Assembly (NCBI GenBank): GCA_026000155.1
Contig: BNYG01000006.1
Location: forward strand, 1 to 64,000
DNA length: 64,000 nt
Source: Bacteroidia bacterium
Lineage (GTDB): Bacteria > Bacteroidota > Bacteroidia > Bacteroidales > Azobacteroidaceae
Reading direction: 5' to 3'
Positions 26,161 to 36,646 of this stretch are shown in pieces; position 1 is the first letter of the stretch, and the number at the start of each line of letters is the position of its first letter. The position numbers and the translations under genes are program-made. The notes beneath the pieces are model-generated. The model worked only from the letters and a program-made list of their open reading frames with translations, was not told where the DNA came from and ran no database searches.

Positions 26161-29100
26161 ATGACAAACAAAATCCAATTATTGTCTTTTTTTTCACTAT
26201 TCCTCCTGATGATAGCAGGAATGAATTGTAGTGCTGCAACACAAGAACAACGGAATATTGCTTTCCGGCGAGCAGTGTATCAATCAAGCGCAGCGAATTT
26301 TAATAATGTCGGACATCTCGCTGCCGATGGTATTTTTACCGTTAAAAAACAGATTGCTCATGTATTTACCGACCAATATGGAGATAGTCCGCAAGAGGAA
26401 AATCCGGAATATGCTTTTGACGACCGTACCGGAACAAAATGGCTGACATTTCACAAAACAGCTTGGTTGCAAATTCAATGGGCAGACGACAAGGCATTGA
26501 CTGCCTCCACTTATTCCATTACATCCGGAAACGATGACCCGAATCGCGACCCGAAAGCGTGGACGGTGGAAGGCTCAAACAATGGCGTGGATTTTGTGCA
26601 ATTGGACAAACAAAGCAATAATACTTTCTCACAAAGAAAAGAAACCAAAAAATATCCGATCGCCCAACCGGGAGCATATAAATACTACCGCTTGAATATT
26701 ACGGCTAATCAGGGGGATGAAAGAATACAATTGGCCGAATGGGATTTATTGGACGGCACAGGAAAATCCGTTATCACTCGTCCCGAAAAGCAAGATGACA
26801 CTTTAGACAGCCGCTGGCTCAGTCGTTCCAACAACAACGAATGGATTTATGTTGACTTGAGAACGGAAAGCCCAATAGAGTCCGTAAAACTCTATTGGGC
26901 GGACGCTCTTTGGGCGGATGCTTATGAAATTCAAACCTCAAACGATGCCAAAACTTGGAAAACCGCATTTACACAAAACCAAGGGAAAGGCGGAACGGAA
27001 ACTTGTCCGCTAAATGGAAGCAATGCCCGGTATGTACGTCTGTACTGCAAATCAGGCAGTGGAAAAAATTTCTCCGTCACCGAAATGGAAGTATTGGGTG
27101 ACAATCAATTGAATTACAAAACAGAGCCTCTGCCGAAACCGCTTGCCGATGGTGCGCAATATTTGCGAGGCGGCAATTGGCGTGTGCAAAGAGCATCGGA
27201 AGCGGGCACACAAGATGGCATACAACTATCCAAAGCCGGATTCGATGATAAATCGTGGTTGCCTGCTAAAGTGCCCGGAACGGTTTTAATGTCGTATTTG
27301 CTTGCCGGAGCGCTTCCCGACCCCAATTACGGTGACCAGCAAGTGCAAATATCCGACAGTTATTTCACAACCGACTTCTGGTACCGGAATCACTTCTCTA
27401 TTCCGGCTTCGCAGAAAGGGAAAACAACTTGGCTCAACTTCGACGCCATCAATTGGAAAGCGGATGTTTATTTCAATGGCGCTTCGTTGGGACGCATCGA
27501 CGGCGCATTTATCCGCGGTCGTTTCGATATCAGTCGATTGGCTAATTATGGCGGAGAAAACTACCTCGCGGTATTTATTCATAAAAATGACAATCCGGGT
27601 CCGATAACGCTTCAAACAATGGAATCGCCGGGCGGCAACGGCGGAATCTTGGGCGCAGACAATCCGACCATACACGCCAGCGTGGGGTGGGATTGGGTGC
27701 CCACCATCCGCGGAAGAAATGTTGGTATTTACAACGATGTATTTCTTTCTTATACCGGCAAAGTTCAGATACGCGACCCATGGATAATCGTCGATTTGGA
27801 TACGGAAAACAAAGATTTTTCCAAAGCCGGTTTAACAGTAAAGACGGAACTGAGCAATGTTGCCAACCAAGCGGTGAACATCATTGTAAAGGGAATTATA
27901 CAACCGGGCAATCTGCCTTTTGAAAGTAAAGTGATTACTTTGCAAGCCAACGAAACCCGCGAAGTGGATGTCGCTAATCATTTAATTATGAACAATCCGC
28001 AACTTTGGTGGCCCAATACTTATGGTGAACAGTTTTTATATACCGCCAAACTTACGGCTTATGTTGACAATAAACCATCCGACAAGAAGAGTTTTCAATT
28101 CGGTGTGCGCGAATATACTTACGATATAAAAAGACCGATGACTATCTATTGCAATGGCACTCGTATTGTGAGCAGGGGAGGCAATTGGGGTATGGATGAT
28201 TCGAATCTTGCCAATACGGAAGAAGATTACAACATCAAAGTACGACTGCATGCCGAAGCCAATCTGACGATGATTCGCAATTGGGTAGGCATGACCGGCA
28301 ATGAGGCTTTTTACCGGGCTTGTGATAAATACGGCATATTGATATGGGATGATTTTTGGCTGGCAAATCCGGGCGACGGCCCCAATCCAAACGATGAAGG
28401 AATGTTTATTCAAAACGTCAAAGATAAAATCAAACGAAACCGGCATCATGCCGCACTCGCTTTGTATTGTGGAAGAAACGAAGGAGCGCCTACCAAAACT
28501 TTGGATGCCGCATTTGCACAATACACCCAAGCATTGGACGGTACCCGGCACTATATTCCGCATTCTGCCGGAGGCACAGTCAGTGGATTTGGACCTTACT
28601 CGGTACAAGACAGCGAATTTTATTTCAAAAACACAGGCAATACTTTGCATAGCGAAAGAGGCATGCCCAATGTGCCGGCCTTGGAAAGTTTGCAAAAATT
28701 TCTTCCGGTCGAACATCAATGGCCTATTGATGCAGTGTGGGGAATCCATGATTTTACCATGGGCGGCGCTCAAGGCGGAAGCGCTTTTATGGATAAAATG
28801 CGCAGATACGGACAATTTAATGATTTGCCATCCTTTGCCCGTTTTGCACAATTGGTTAATTTTGAAGGGCATAAATCAATGTTTGAAGCTGTTTTCACCA
28901 ATCGTGCCAATGGCATGTTGATGTGGATGAGTCAGTCGGCATGGCCCTCCATGGTTTGGCAAACGTATGATTATTATTACGATACCAATGGCGGATATTT
29001 TGGATTGAAAAAAGGCAATCAACCGGTGAACGCAATTTTTAATTTTGCTACGCACGATATTGTGCTGGTCAATGCTACGCCGCAAGAACGGAAAAACTTG

Positions 29101-29676
29101 AAAGTCATTGTTAATGTTTTTAATGCTTTAGGAGAATTAATCAAGACAAACACGCAAACAGAATCCATCGAAGCGGATGCCCAACGGGTGATTTCAAAGA
29201 TTGATATGAAGAATCTTCCGGGCTTCAACGATTCGTTAAACGATGTACAGGGGGGCAGCAGCGTTGGTCTTGTATTTATTAAAACATCTGTTTGGGATAG
29301 CAAGGGAATTGAATTGGCTGATAATTTCACTTGGATAAATGCCTATGAGAAATACAATTATTCGTACATGTCCTACATGTCGGAAGCAAAATTGAATATT
29401 TCTTATCAATCGACAAAAAAATCGAAATACGGAGAAAACAGGTATCTCATGACCGTAAAAAACACAGGCAATTCCGCTGCGTTGATGATACGCGTGAAAA
29501 CAATGAATGAAAAGACGAATGAGCTGGTTTTGCCGGTTTACTATCAGGACAATTATTTTTCTTTAATGCCGGGTGAATCCAAAACAATCAGCATCACATT
29601 GGATAAGAAACATTTGAAGGTTAAACCTTCTTTTTATGTGGAAGGATGGAATTATTCCACAATTAAAGTGAACTGA
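26161..29676 (+). CDS. Glycoside hydrolase family 2 with two discoidin-like domains (exo-beta-glucosaminidase/mannosidase-like)
   Basis: 1171 residues with a signal peptide (cleavage near NCSAA). Two F5/8-type-C (discoidin) modules fill about residues 30-200 and 200-325. A GH2 sugar-binding sandwich (SYFTTDFWYRNHFSIP), immunoglobulin-like domain and TIM barrel (RGGNWGMDDSNLANTEEDY) follow. Likely acid/base is Glu774 in YCGRNEG; likely nucleophile Glu832 in LHSERGMPNVP, placed as in exo-beta-D-glucosaminidases. It probably acts on beta-linked glucosamine, mannose or similar residues in the periplasm or at the surface. It starts a transcript with GH95 and the MG2 protein and carries the 12-bp repeat operator. 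Confidence 0.85.
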   Translation: MTNKIQLLSFFSLFLLMIAGMNCSAATQEQRNIAFRRAVYQSSAANFNNVGHLAADGIFTVKKQIAHVFTDQYGDSPQEENPEYAFDDRTGTKWLTFHKTAWLQIQWADDKALTASTYSITSGNDDPNRDPKAWTVEGSNNGVDFVQLDKQSNNTFSQRKETKKYPIAQPGAYKYYRLNITANQGDERIQLAEWDLLDGTGKSVITRPEKQDDTLDSRWLSRSNNNEWIYVDLRTESPIESVKLYWADALWADAYEIQTSNDAKTWKTAFTQNQGKGGTETCPLNGSNARYVRLYCKSGSGKNFSVTEMEVLGDNQLNYKTEPLPKPLADGAQYLRGGNWRVQRASEAGTQDGIQLSKAGFDDKSWLPAKVPGTVLMSYLLAGALPDPNYGDQQVQISDSYFTTDFWYRNHFSIPASQKGKTTWLNFDAINWKADVYFNGASLGRIDGAFIRGRFDISRLANYGGENYLAVFIHKNDNPGPITLQTMESPGGNGGILGADNPTIHASVGWDWVPTIRGRNVGIYNDVFLSYTGKVQIRDPWIIVDLDTENKDFSKAGLTVKTELSNVANQAVNIIVKGIIQPGNLPFESKVITLQANETREVDVANHLIMNNPQLWWPNTYGEQFLYTAKLTAYVDNKPSDKKSFQFGVREYTYDIKRPMTIYCNGTRIVSRGGNWGMDDSNLANTEEDYNIKVRLHAEANLTMIRNWVGMTGNEAFYRACDKYGILIWDDFWLANPGDGPNPNDEGMFIQNVKDKIKRNRHHAALALYCGRNEGAPTKTLDAAFAQYTQALDGTRHYIPHSAGGTVSGFGPYSVQDSEFYFKNTGNTLHSERGMPNVPALESLQKFLPVEHQWPIDAVWGIHDFTMGGAQGGSAFMDKMRRYGQFNDLPSFARFAQLVNFEGHKSMFEAVFTNRANGMLMWMSQSAWPSMVWQTYDYYYDTNGGYFGLKKGNQPVNAIFNFATHDIVLVNATPQERKNLKVIVNVFNALGELIKTNTQTESIEADAQRVISKIDMKNLPGFNDSLNDVQGGSSVGLVFIKTSVWDSKGIELADNFTWINAYEKYNYSYMSYMSEAKLNISYQSTKKSKYGENRYLMTVKNTGNSAALMIRVKTMNEKTNELVLPVYYQDNYFSLMPGESKTISITLDKKHLKVKPSFYVEGWNYSTIKVN

Positions 29677-29719
29677 TTTTTGTTATATAAAAAAACGATT
29701 ATTAAAATATCAAATACAA

Positions 29720-32164
29720 ATGAAAAAGACAATTACAAACGCATTCAAATTATTATTCGTATTATTGATTGCCGGCGCAAATCCGGCAAATGCTTGGGCG
29801 CAAGAAATTACAGAGCGAACAGGAATTTCGTACAATTATCCGGAAAAATACAGCGACTGGGCCAATGGTTTTTTTGCCGGAAATGGAAAAATGGGCGTCA
29901 TTGTTTTCGGAAATCCTTTGAAGGAAACCGTTATTTACAACGACCGGAAGTTTTTCATGGCTGCCTCCCGGGAGCGCTCGTTCAATCAGGTAAGCGCTTC
30001 GGATTTGGAAAAAATACGCAACTATTGCGCCGAAGAAAACTGGAAAGCCGCCAATGATTTGGCGAGCGAAGTACATGGCTGGAAAAATGGAGGAGAAGGC
30101 GATAAACATCCCGGCTATGAGATGTTGATATCGGTGACGGAAGATGGTCAAATAACAAACTATTCGCGGGAATGTGATTTCCGGACAGGTGAAATCATTG
30201 TGCGCTGGACGGATAATCGCGGCAAATGGGAAAGAAGAACTTTTGTTTCCCGCAAAGACAATGTAATTGTTCAATACCTGACAGCGCCCGGCAACGGCAA
30301 ACTCAATTGTTCGATTCAATTGGGTACCGACGAAGGCATGCACTTCCATTCGAACATGAAATTTACCAATGTTTCGAATGTCGATTTTTTAAATCTACGG
30401 GTGAATTATCCTTCCAATACGAATGGCGCCGGTTATGAAGGCGTAACCCGGGTGGTGGCTTCGGGCGGAAAGAAAAGTATTTCCGGCGATGTGTTGACTA
30501 TTCAGGATGCTCAATCGGTAATGCTGCTCACACGTTTGGAAAGATATTACAGCGACAGCGAAAATGCGTGGAACAAAAAGGTGTTGCAGGCGCAATTGAA
30601 ATCGCTTCCTGCCAATTACAAGAAATTATTGGCCGGACAAATCAAGACGCATCAAGCCATATTCGACCGCGTGAATCTGAATCTGGGCGGAACAAAAACC
30701 GACCGCGCCTTGTCGAACGAAGCCTTATTGCAAAAGCAAAAAGAATCGGACACAGCAGTTCCGGCGCTGTGGGAACGTATTTTTGATTCGGGCCGTTACC
30801 TCTATCTTTCGGCAAGCAGCGATGTAGCTCCTCCCGATTTATTGGGATTGTGGACAGGCGATTGTAGTGTGGGCTGGAGCGGGTATTATCACTTGGATGC
30901 CAACTTGAATCTTCAGATAAGCAGCGGCAATATAGGCGCAATGCCGGAAGCGATGGAAGGTTATTTCACGCTTATGGAACGACTCAGCGACGGCTTCAAA
31001 ACCAATGCTTCCAAATTATTGGGCGCCAGAGGCATGGTAGGCGGAGGCAATACCGCCGGATTGAACGGATTAATATCTTCCATGAATTATTACTATCCCT
31101 ACCAATTTGCCACCGGCGAAATGGGTTGGCTGTTATATCCGTTTTGGGAACATTATCTGGTAACCGGCGATAAAGAATTTTTGCGCAATCGCTTATATCC
31201 GCTCATGAAAGAAATGGGTTACTTTTACGAAGATTTTTTGGTGAAAACAGACAAGAATGGAAAATACATCTTTGCTGGCTCTATTTCTCCCGAAGCACAA
31301 CCTGCCGGTTTGGGTTTATCATTGGTGAACAATTCATCGTTCGATATTGCGGGAGCCAAGTTTTGTTTGGAAAAACTGATTGAAATGTGCAATCTATTCG
31401 GATATGAACAGGGGGCCGGTGAAGGCGTGGAACGGTGGAGCGCTATTCTAAACAAATTGCCGCCTTACTTAATCAATTCCGACGGCGCGTTGAGCGAATG
31501 GTCGTGGCCAAGTCTTTCAGGCAAGGAAGGTTACGGACATCGTCATTCCAGTCATCTGATTACCGTTTGGCCACTGAACGAAATCAGCAAGGAAAAAACG
31601 CCCGGTTTGTTCAAAGCCGCTCAAATGACACTCCAAAAAAAAGATGAACACAATTACGAAGATGCCGGTCATGGACTTTTACATTCGGCGCTGAATGCCG
31701 CCAACCTGAATAATGCGCAATCGGTCAATACAAAATTGTTGCGATTTATGAAAACAGATTTTTTCTTCCCGAGTTTAGCTTCTGCGCATTACAGCAAATA
31801 CAAAGTGTTTTGTACGGATGTCTGTCACGCAGTGCCGGGAATCATGATGGAAATGCTGCTCAACTCCAAAAACGATGTTATCGAATTATTGCCCGCACTG
31901 CCGCCATCGCTCACCAAAGGCTCCCTGTCCGGATTAAGAACGAGAAATCAAACGATTATAGAGCGTCTGGAATGGGACATGGACAGCCGGACCATTGTGT
32001 GCATCCTGAAATCCAATATCAATCAGGATATTACGCTCATTCAACGACAAGGCATTACATCTATCAAAAGCGATGCAGCCATTCGTCCTTCCGCCATCGG
32101 AAATGAAGGAAGAGTAGTGAAGTTGAAAGCCGGGAAAAGCACAAAAATCAGCATCACGATATGA
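29720..32164 (+). CDS. GH95-family glycosidase (alpha-L-fucosidase/galactosidase-like)
   Basis: 814 residues with a signal peptide (cleavage near AWAQ-EI). The N-terminal sandwich has YSDWANGFFAGNGKMGVIVFG and YNDRKFFM. The (alpha/alpha)6 barrel has DLLGLWTGDCSVGWSGYYHL, LDANLNLQISSGN, and SGREGYGHRHSSHL-type text (KEGYGHRHSSHLITVWPL), matching GH95. The family inverts alpha-1,2-L-fucose or alpha-L-galactose linkages. It lies 43 bp after GH2 and its stop overlaps the start of the MG2/plug gene by 4 bp. Exact sugar not determinable. Confidence 0.85.
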   Translation: MKKTITNAFKLLFVLLIAGANPANAWAQEITERTGISYNYPEKYSDWANGFFAGNGKMGVIVFGNPLKETVIYNDRKFFMAASRERSFNQVSASDLEKIRNYCAEENWKAANDLASEVHGWKNGGEGDKHPGYEMLISVTEDGQITNYSRECDFRTGEIIVRWTDNRGKWERRTFVSRKDNVIVQYLTAPGNGKLNCSIQLGTDEGMHFHSNMKFTNVSNVDFLNLRVNYPSNTNGAGYEGVTRVVASGGKKSISGDVLTIQDAQSVMLLTRLERYYSDSENAWNKKVLQAQLKSLPANYKKLLAGQIKTHQAIFDRVNLNLGGTKTDRALSNEALLQKQKESDTAVPALWERIFDSGRYLYLSASSDVAPPDLLGLWTGDCSVGWSGYYHLDANLNLQISSGNIGAMPEAMEGYFTLMERLSDGFKTNASKLLGARGMVGGGNTAGLNGLISSMNYYYPYQFATGEMGWLLYPFWEHYLVTGDKEFLRNRLYPLMKEMGYFYEDFLVKTDKNGKYIFAGSISPEAQPAGLGLSLVNNSSFDIAGAKFCLEKLIEMCNLFGYEQGAGEGVERWSAILNKLPPYLINSDGALSEWSWPSLSGKEGYGHRHSSHLITVWPLNEISKEKTPGLFKAAQMTLQKKDEHNYEDAGHGLLHSALNAANLNNAQSVNTKLLRFMKTDFFFPSLASAHYSKYKVFCTDVCHAVPGIMMEMLLNSKNDVIELLPALPPSLTKGSLSGLRTRNQTIIERLEWDMDSRTIVCILKSNINQDITLIQRQGITSIKSDAAIRPSAIGNEGRVVKLKAGKSTKISITI

Positions 32165-34548
32165 GGAAAACCTTAGTCGTCGTATTGGCATGTTTTGCAG
32201 CGCTGTGTCAGGGACAAACCATGGTCCAATCCTTAGACACAGCCCTGCGGAATATTCAGATGCAAACGATGCTGTTGCCTCAAGAAAAAATTTATATTCA
32301 AACGGATAAGCCTTATTACCTGTCGGGCGAGCAGATTTTTTTCAGAGCTTATCTTTTGGATGCGTTTACTCAACGGCCATCCGGCATCAGCCGTTATGTG
32401 TATGTCGAATTAATCAATCCCTCGAATACAGTGGTTTTGCGGCATAAAATTATTCCGGAAGACAGTTTGTATTACGGCAGTCTGTCCATTCCGGAAGAAT
32501 TACCTCGGGGAACTTATCGGATAAGGGCTTATACCCGTTTTATGACCAACATGCCGGAAGATTATTTTTATTCCAAATACGTTTACATTGCGGATGCCAA
32601 GGAAAAAAACAGCACAACGGAACCGGATAAAAAGAAGATTCCCACCTCCCGTCCGGATGATAAATTTGAAGTTTCATTTTATCCGGAAGGCGGAAATCTG
32701 ATTGCCGGACAATTCTCGACGGTCGCCTTCAAAGCGCTTCAATCCAACGGCGAGCCTTTAGACATCGAAGGATTTATCTTGGATGCCAAAGGCAATAAAA
32801 TTACGGAATTTACCACTTCGCATGATGGCATAGGCTCCTTTGTCTTAAATCCGCAACCGGGCGAGCAGTATTATGCCATCTGCCGGAACGGCGAACAATC
32901 TATCCAAACGGATTTGCCCCCAGCCCGGAACGACATTTTCGGTTTAAAAACATTCTGGAGGGCCAATCAACTCTATATCATGGTCAATAAACCGGCCGAT
33001 TTGCCTTGGCGAAAACTTTATTTACTTGCTCACACAAAAGGCCATGTAGAATATCTGGAAGAATGGGACCACTCCAAAGAATTTATTGCCGTAGAGAAAG
33101 AAAATTTCTCATCCGGCGTTACGCATCTGCTCTTGCTGACGGAAGATTTTATCCCGCTTAGTGAACGTTTGGTTTTTGCCCTGAACGAACAAGATGAAAT
33201 TAAAACGGATATTGAAATTCCGAAAAAAACCTATCAAAAAAGGGAAAAAGTGGATATGAATATGTTGTTGAAAAACAAACCGGGAGAAGATATATCCGGC
33301 AATTTCTCTATATCGGTTACTGATGACAAGGATATTGTGATGGATACCACCTCTCATATTCTCTCTACGATATTGCTTACTTCGGAAATCAGAGGGCACA
33401 TTCCAGCTCCGGCCTATTATTTTCAAAAACAAAACAAAAAAGCGGATTTGGCAGCCGACCTTTTGATGATGACGCATGGTTGGACTCGCTACGACATACC
33501 TAAAGCCATGCGCGGTGATTTTCAACAGGTTACGGTATTAAATGAAGAATCCCAAACGGTCTCAGGACGGGTAGAAGGAGGCTTGTTGTCCAAACCCTAT
33601 CAAGGCGCAAACGTTTTTTTAATCTCTCTCCTGTATGGCTTTTCCGAACAGACGGAAACGGACGAAAACGGCCGTTTTACTTTCTCCGGATTTGAATTTC
33701 CGGACAAAACATCTCTAACGGTTCAAGCATTGACCCGAAAAGGAGGTGATCTCGTAGATTTGTATGTGGACAAGGAAATTTATCCTCCGGTATTTCCGGC
33801 GAAATATCATCCTGCCGATATAGAAACTCCGGAATTTTTAGAATATACAGCCAAAGCAGATTTAAAATACACGTATGAAAATGGAATGCGGATGATTCAT
33901 TTGGATGAATTAGTCGTGAAAGGCTCCCGCAAAAAAGAAAGAAAGTATCAATCCCCTTCTCACAGCGATCCGGATTATACACTCTCGCAGGAAGAAATAG
34001 AAAGAACATCCCCGGGAGATATACGTCTGCTCTTAATGCGCCTGCCCGGAGTCTCTATCACCGGCGACAAACTAAGCGTAAGAGGAGGTGAGCCGTTAAT
34101 CGTAATTGACGGTATCAAAATGTTTGCTCCGGACGACTGGAAAATGGTCAATGCTTTTGATGTTGCCCAAATTGATGTCATTAAAGATCCCGGAAAATTG
34201 ATAATCTATGGCGCCGGACATGGAGTCATTGAAATATTCACGAAAGAAGGAGGCGGCCCGTCCAATAAAAAGAAATATAATATAGAAAATATCACTCCGT
34301 TAGGATATCATATTCCAGTTGAGTTTTATTCACCCCAGTACGATACCCCGGAAACGCTCCAAAAGTCAACACCCGATTTAAGAAGCGCTATTTATTGGAA
34401 ACCCGATGTAATGGTCAAATCATCCAAAGCCTCTATCAGTTTTTATACCGCGGATAGCCCTTCTACGTATTCGGTTATTATAGAGGGTGTTGATGCGAAA
34501 GGAAAACTTATTTATCACAGAGAAAGAGGAGTCATTTCAGTAGAATAG
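32161..34548 (+). CDS. MG2-like / TonB-plug domain protein of unknown role
   Basis: 795 residues with a signal peptide (ALCQGQ). An alpha-2-macroglobulin MG2-like domain comes first (QEKIYIQTDKPYYLSGEQIF). Several beta-sandwich repeats and a carboxypeptidase-regulatory-like module (VSGRVEGGLLSKPYQGANVF) follow. Near residues 620-700 there is an isolated TonB-dependent-receptor plug (LRLPGVSI-type text, GGEPLIVIDGIKMF, IDVIKDPGKLIIYGAGHGVIEIFTK in parts), but no beta-barrel comes after it. Such proteins are widespread in Bacteroidetes, often beside PULs, with no settled function. The ATG overlaps the GH95 stop, so they are translationally coupled. Confidence 0.75.
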   Translation: MRKTLVVVLACFAALCQGQTMVQSLDTALRNIQMQTMLLPQEKIYIQTDKPYYLSGEQIFFRAYLLDAFTQRPSGISRYVYVELINPSNTVVLRHKIIPEDSLYYGSLSIPEELPRGTYRIRAYTRFMTNMPEDYFYSKYVYIADAKEKNSTTEPDKKKIPTSRPDDKFEVSFYPEGGNLIAGQFSTVAFKALQSNGEPLDIEGFILDAKGNKITEFTTSHDGIGSFVLNPQPGEQYYAICRNGEQSIQTDLPPARNDIFGLKTFWRANQLYIMVNKPADLPWRKLYLLAHTKGHVEYLEEWDHSKEFIAVEKENFSSGVTHLLLLTEDFIPLSERLVFALNEQDEIKTDIEIPKKTYQKREKVDMNMLLKNKPGEDISGNFSISVTDDKDIVMDTTSHILSTILLTSEIRGHIPAPAYYFQKQNKKADLAADLLMMTHGWTRYDIPKAMRGDFQQVTVLNEESQTVSGRVEGGLLSKPYQGANVFLISLLYGFSEQTETDENGRFTFSGFEFPDKTSLTVQALTRKGGDLVDLYVDKEIYPPVFPAKYHPADIETPEFLEYTAKADLKYTYENGMRMIHLDELVVKGSRKKERKYQSPSHSDPDYTLSQEEIERTSPGDIRLLLMRLPGVSITGDKLSVRGGEPLIVIDGIKMFAPDDWKMVNAFDVAQIDVIKDPGKLIIYGAGHGVIEIFTKEGGGPSNKKKYNIENITPLGYHIPVEFYSPQYDTPETLQKSTPDLRSAIYWKPDVMVKSSKASISFYTADSPSTYSVIIEGVDAKGKLIYHRERGVISVE

Positions 34549-34766
34549 CATCATTCTATTTCACTTACCCTTTAACTGTCAGTTTTGAGCCTTCGCTACT
34601 GATTTTATAATCGGCCATCAACTCGTTAATTGTGAATGAGAAAAATCAAACCTTGCGGCAGATTTTGTCTAATCTGGACGAACTGTCTAAAAACAAAATT
34701 CTGCCGGTCAAAGAAAGAGAATCGCTCGAAGATTTTCTCCGGGGGGATTTAGCCGGGCAACGATTT
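34549..34766. other. Intergenic stretch with possible gene fragments
   Basis: No convincing intact gene. On the plus strand a GTG-started frame from 34632 gives charged, helical text (NLDELSKNKILPVKERESLE) but runs into the tyrA coding region on the other strand. On the minus strand a short tail ending MADYKISSEGSKLTVKG stops near 34570. Both could be relics of lost genes. Confidence 0.3.
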
Positions 34767-35540
34767 TCAAGCAATTTTTTCCCTCACTTCATGCAAAAAC
34801 TCCTTCATAGCCGGCGAATCTTTTGCCTCTATAATCGTTAACAGACCCGCCAGTTTCTTACGGATTTGTTCCAACTGGTGAGGCGTATTCGGATTAAACA
34901 GGATTTCCGTCAGCAAATAATCGTCTTCCGACAATAAGCCGCGGGCGATATCCATGTGTTTTTTGAAAGTCGTCCCGGGCGCATCCTGATGTTTCATGAC
35001 CGATGCAAAAACCAGGGTGGACGCAAACGGAATGGACAGGGAATACGCTACCGTTTCGTCGTGCTCTTCAAAAGTATAGTCGAAAATATTCAATTTCAGG
35101 GAATTATACAAATCCCGGAAGAACACTTTTCCCAGATGATTCGATTCCGAAATAATAATCGCATTCTCGGACGACAGGTTACTCAGATTGGCAAACGTAG
35201 GTCCAAACATCGGGTGTGTGGAAACAAACGGTCTTCCGGTTTCTTCATAAAAGGCTTTCAATCCGGTTTTTACGGAAGCAATATCCGAAATAATACACGA
35301 TTCAGGAATGTATGGCAGCGCTTGCTTGAAGGCAGCAATCGTATATTGCACCGTCGCGGCATTAATTAAAATTTCCGGTTTGAATGCGGCAATTTCTTTC
35401 GGATCGCTCATTCGTACGCAATTATACGTAAAACGCAAGCGTTCCGGATTGTAATCGAAAATGGCGACTTCATGTTCAAAACTCAACACATCGGCAAAGA
35501 AAGACCCCATCTTTCCCGCCCCTAAAATCTGGATTTTCAT
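34767..35540 (-). CDS. tyrA: Prephenate dehydrogenase
   Basis: 257 residues, a short TyrA. N-terminal Rossmann fold with the dinucleotide loop ILGAGKMGSFFADVLS, then INAATVQYTI, IISDIASVKTGL and the catalytic-region STHPMFGPTFANL. It oxidises prephenate to 4-hydroxyphenylpyruvate, the tyrosine branch. No ACT domain is present, so feedback control must come from elsewhere (the operon attenuator is one route). It is the last gene of the aromatic operon, and its start overlaps the DAHP synthase/chorismate mutase stop by 4 bp. Confidence 0.92.
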   Translation of the reverse strand: MKIQILGAGKMGSFFADVLSFEHEVAIFDYNPERLRFTYNCVRMSDPKEIAAFKPEILINAATVQYTIAAFKQALPYIPESCIISDIASVKTGLKAFYEETGRPFVSTHPMFGPTFANLSNLSSENAIIISESNHLGKVFFRDLYNSLKLNIFDYTFEEHDETVAYSLSIPFASTLVFASVMKHQDAPGTTFKKHMDIARGLLSEDDYLLTEILFNPNTPHQLEQIRKKLAGLLTIIEAKDSPAMKEFLHEVREKIA

Positions 35541-36604
35541 TGATTCAAAACATCTATTTGTTGACGGATCGATTCTTCGTGAATGGCTTCCAATACCACT
35601 TTCATAAAGGCATCGCCCATGCCCAACTCTTTCGCTTCCCCTACGCGTTTATACAATATTTCATCGTAACGGTGCGTTTGCAACACCGGCATGTTGTGCT
35701 CTTTCTTGTACTGCCCGATTTCGCGGGAAACACGCATCCGTTTAGCCAGTGTGGACATCCATTCGTTATCCAGCTGGTCTATTTGCTGACGAAGTTCGGT
35801 CAGACTCTCCGTCGTTTGCTTGGTATCGCGAATCACCAGCAGATTCAAAATGTAAGCCAGCACATCCGGCGTAATTTGTTGATCCTTATCGCTCCAGGCG
35901 GTATCCGGTTCGCAATGCGATTCAATAATCAAACCGTCGTAATTCAAATCCATTGCCTGTTGCGACAGGGGAGCGATTAATTCCCGCTTGCCGCCGATAT
36001 GGCTGGGATCGGAAATCAAAGGCAGATTGGGAAGCCGCCGTTTCAATTCAATCGGGATATGCCATTGGGGAAGATTGCGGTATAATTTTTTGTCATACGA
36101 ACTGAACCCGCGATGAATAGCGCCGATTTTCCGGATTCCGGCATTGTAAAGCCGCTCCATGGCGCCAATCCACAATTCCAGATCGGGATTCACCGGATTT
36201 TTCACCAGCACAGGCCCATCGAAGCCGGTCTCTTTCAAGGCATCAGCCAATTCCTGAACGGCAAACGGATTGGCGGATGTCCGGGCGCCTATCCATAAAA
36301 TATCCGTTCCGTATTTTACGGCTTCCTCCACGTGATGGCGAGTAGCTACTTCCGTAGCGATATACATGCCGGTTTCTTTTTTCACGCGTTGCAACCAGAC
36401 TAATCCTTCCGTACCGATTCCTTCAAATCCACCCGGTTTAGTCCGGGGTTTCCAAATACCGGCGCGGTAGATTTTGATTCCTTTGGCTGCCAATTCTTTG
36501 GCGGTCGTTAATACTTGTTCTTCTGTTTCAGCGCTGCAAGGGCCTGCGATTACTAAGGGCCGTTGATTGCTTATTCCGGGTAATACAATTGATTCTAATT
36601 CCAT
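35537..36604 (-). CDS. Bifunctional DAHP synthase / chorismate mutase
   Basis: 355 residues. The N-terminal ~260 residues are the KDPG-aldolase-like DAHP synthase of the type fused to chorismate mutase in Bacteroidetes (IAGPCSAETEEQV, RAGIWKPRTKPGGFEG, GAIHRGFSSYD, SDPSHIGGKRELI). The C-terminal ~90 residues are an AroQ helical chorismate mutase (LTELRQQIDQLDNEW, MRVSREIGQYKKEHNMPV). It makes the first shikimate-pathway compound and rearranges chorismate to prephenate, feeding both PheA and TyrA encoded beside it. Confidence 0.93.
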   Translation of the reverse strand: MELESIVLPGISNQRPLVIAGPCSAETEEQVLTTAKELAAKGIKIYRAGIWKPRTKPGGFEGIGTEGLVWLQRVKKETGMYIATEVATRHHVEEAVKYGTDILWIGARTSANPFAVQELADALKETGFDGPVLVKNPVNPDLELWIGAMERLYNAGIRKIGAIHRGFSSYDKKLYRNLPQWHIPIELKRRLPNLPLISDPSHIGGKRELIAPLSQQAMDLNYDGLIIESHCEPDTAWSDKDQQITPDVLAYILNLLVIRDTKQTTESLTELRQQIDQLDNEWMSTLAKRMRVSREIGQYKKEHNMPVLQTHRYDEILYKRVGEAKELGMGDAFMKVVLEAIHEESIRQQIDVLNQ

Positions 36605-36646
36605 TATTATAATTTATTAATTGTTCAAAAAACTGTTCAAAAAAAC

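Noticed and set aside
28036..28872. Long minus-strand open frame (278 codons) opposite the GH2 gene
   Set aside because: It lies wholly inside a well-supported GH2 coding region, has no recognisable motif and reads like antisense translation (rich in Ile, Phe, His).
29762..30349. 195-codon minus-strand frame opposite the GH95 gene
   Set aside because: Antisense shadow; the plus-strand GH95 sequence is clear.
34632..34841. GTG-started 69-codon plus-strand frame
   Set aside because: Its last third overlaps tyrA on the opposite strand, it lacks an ATG, and no family fits; listed only as a possible fragment within the intergenic stretch.
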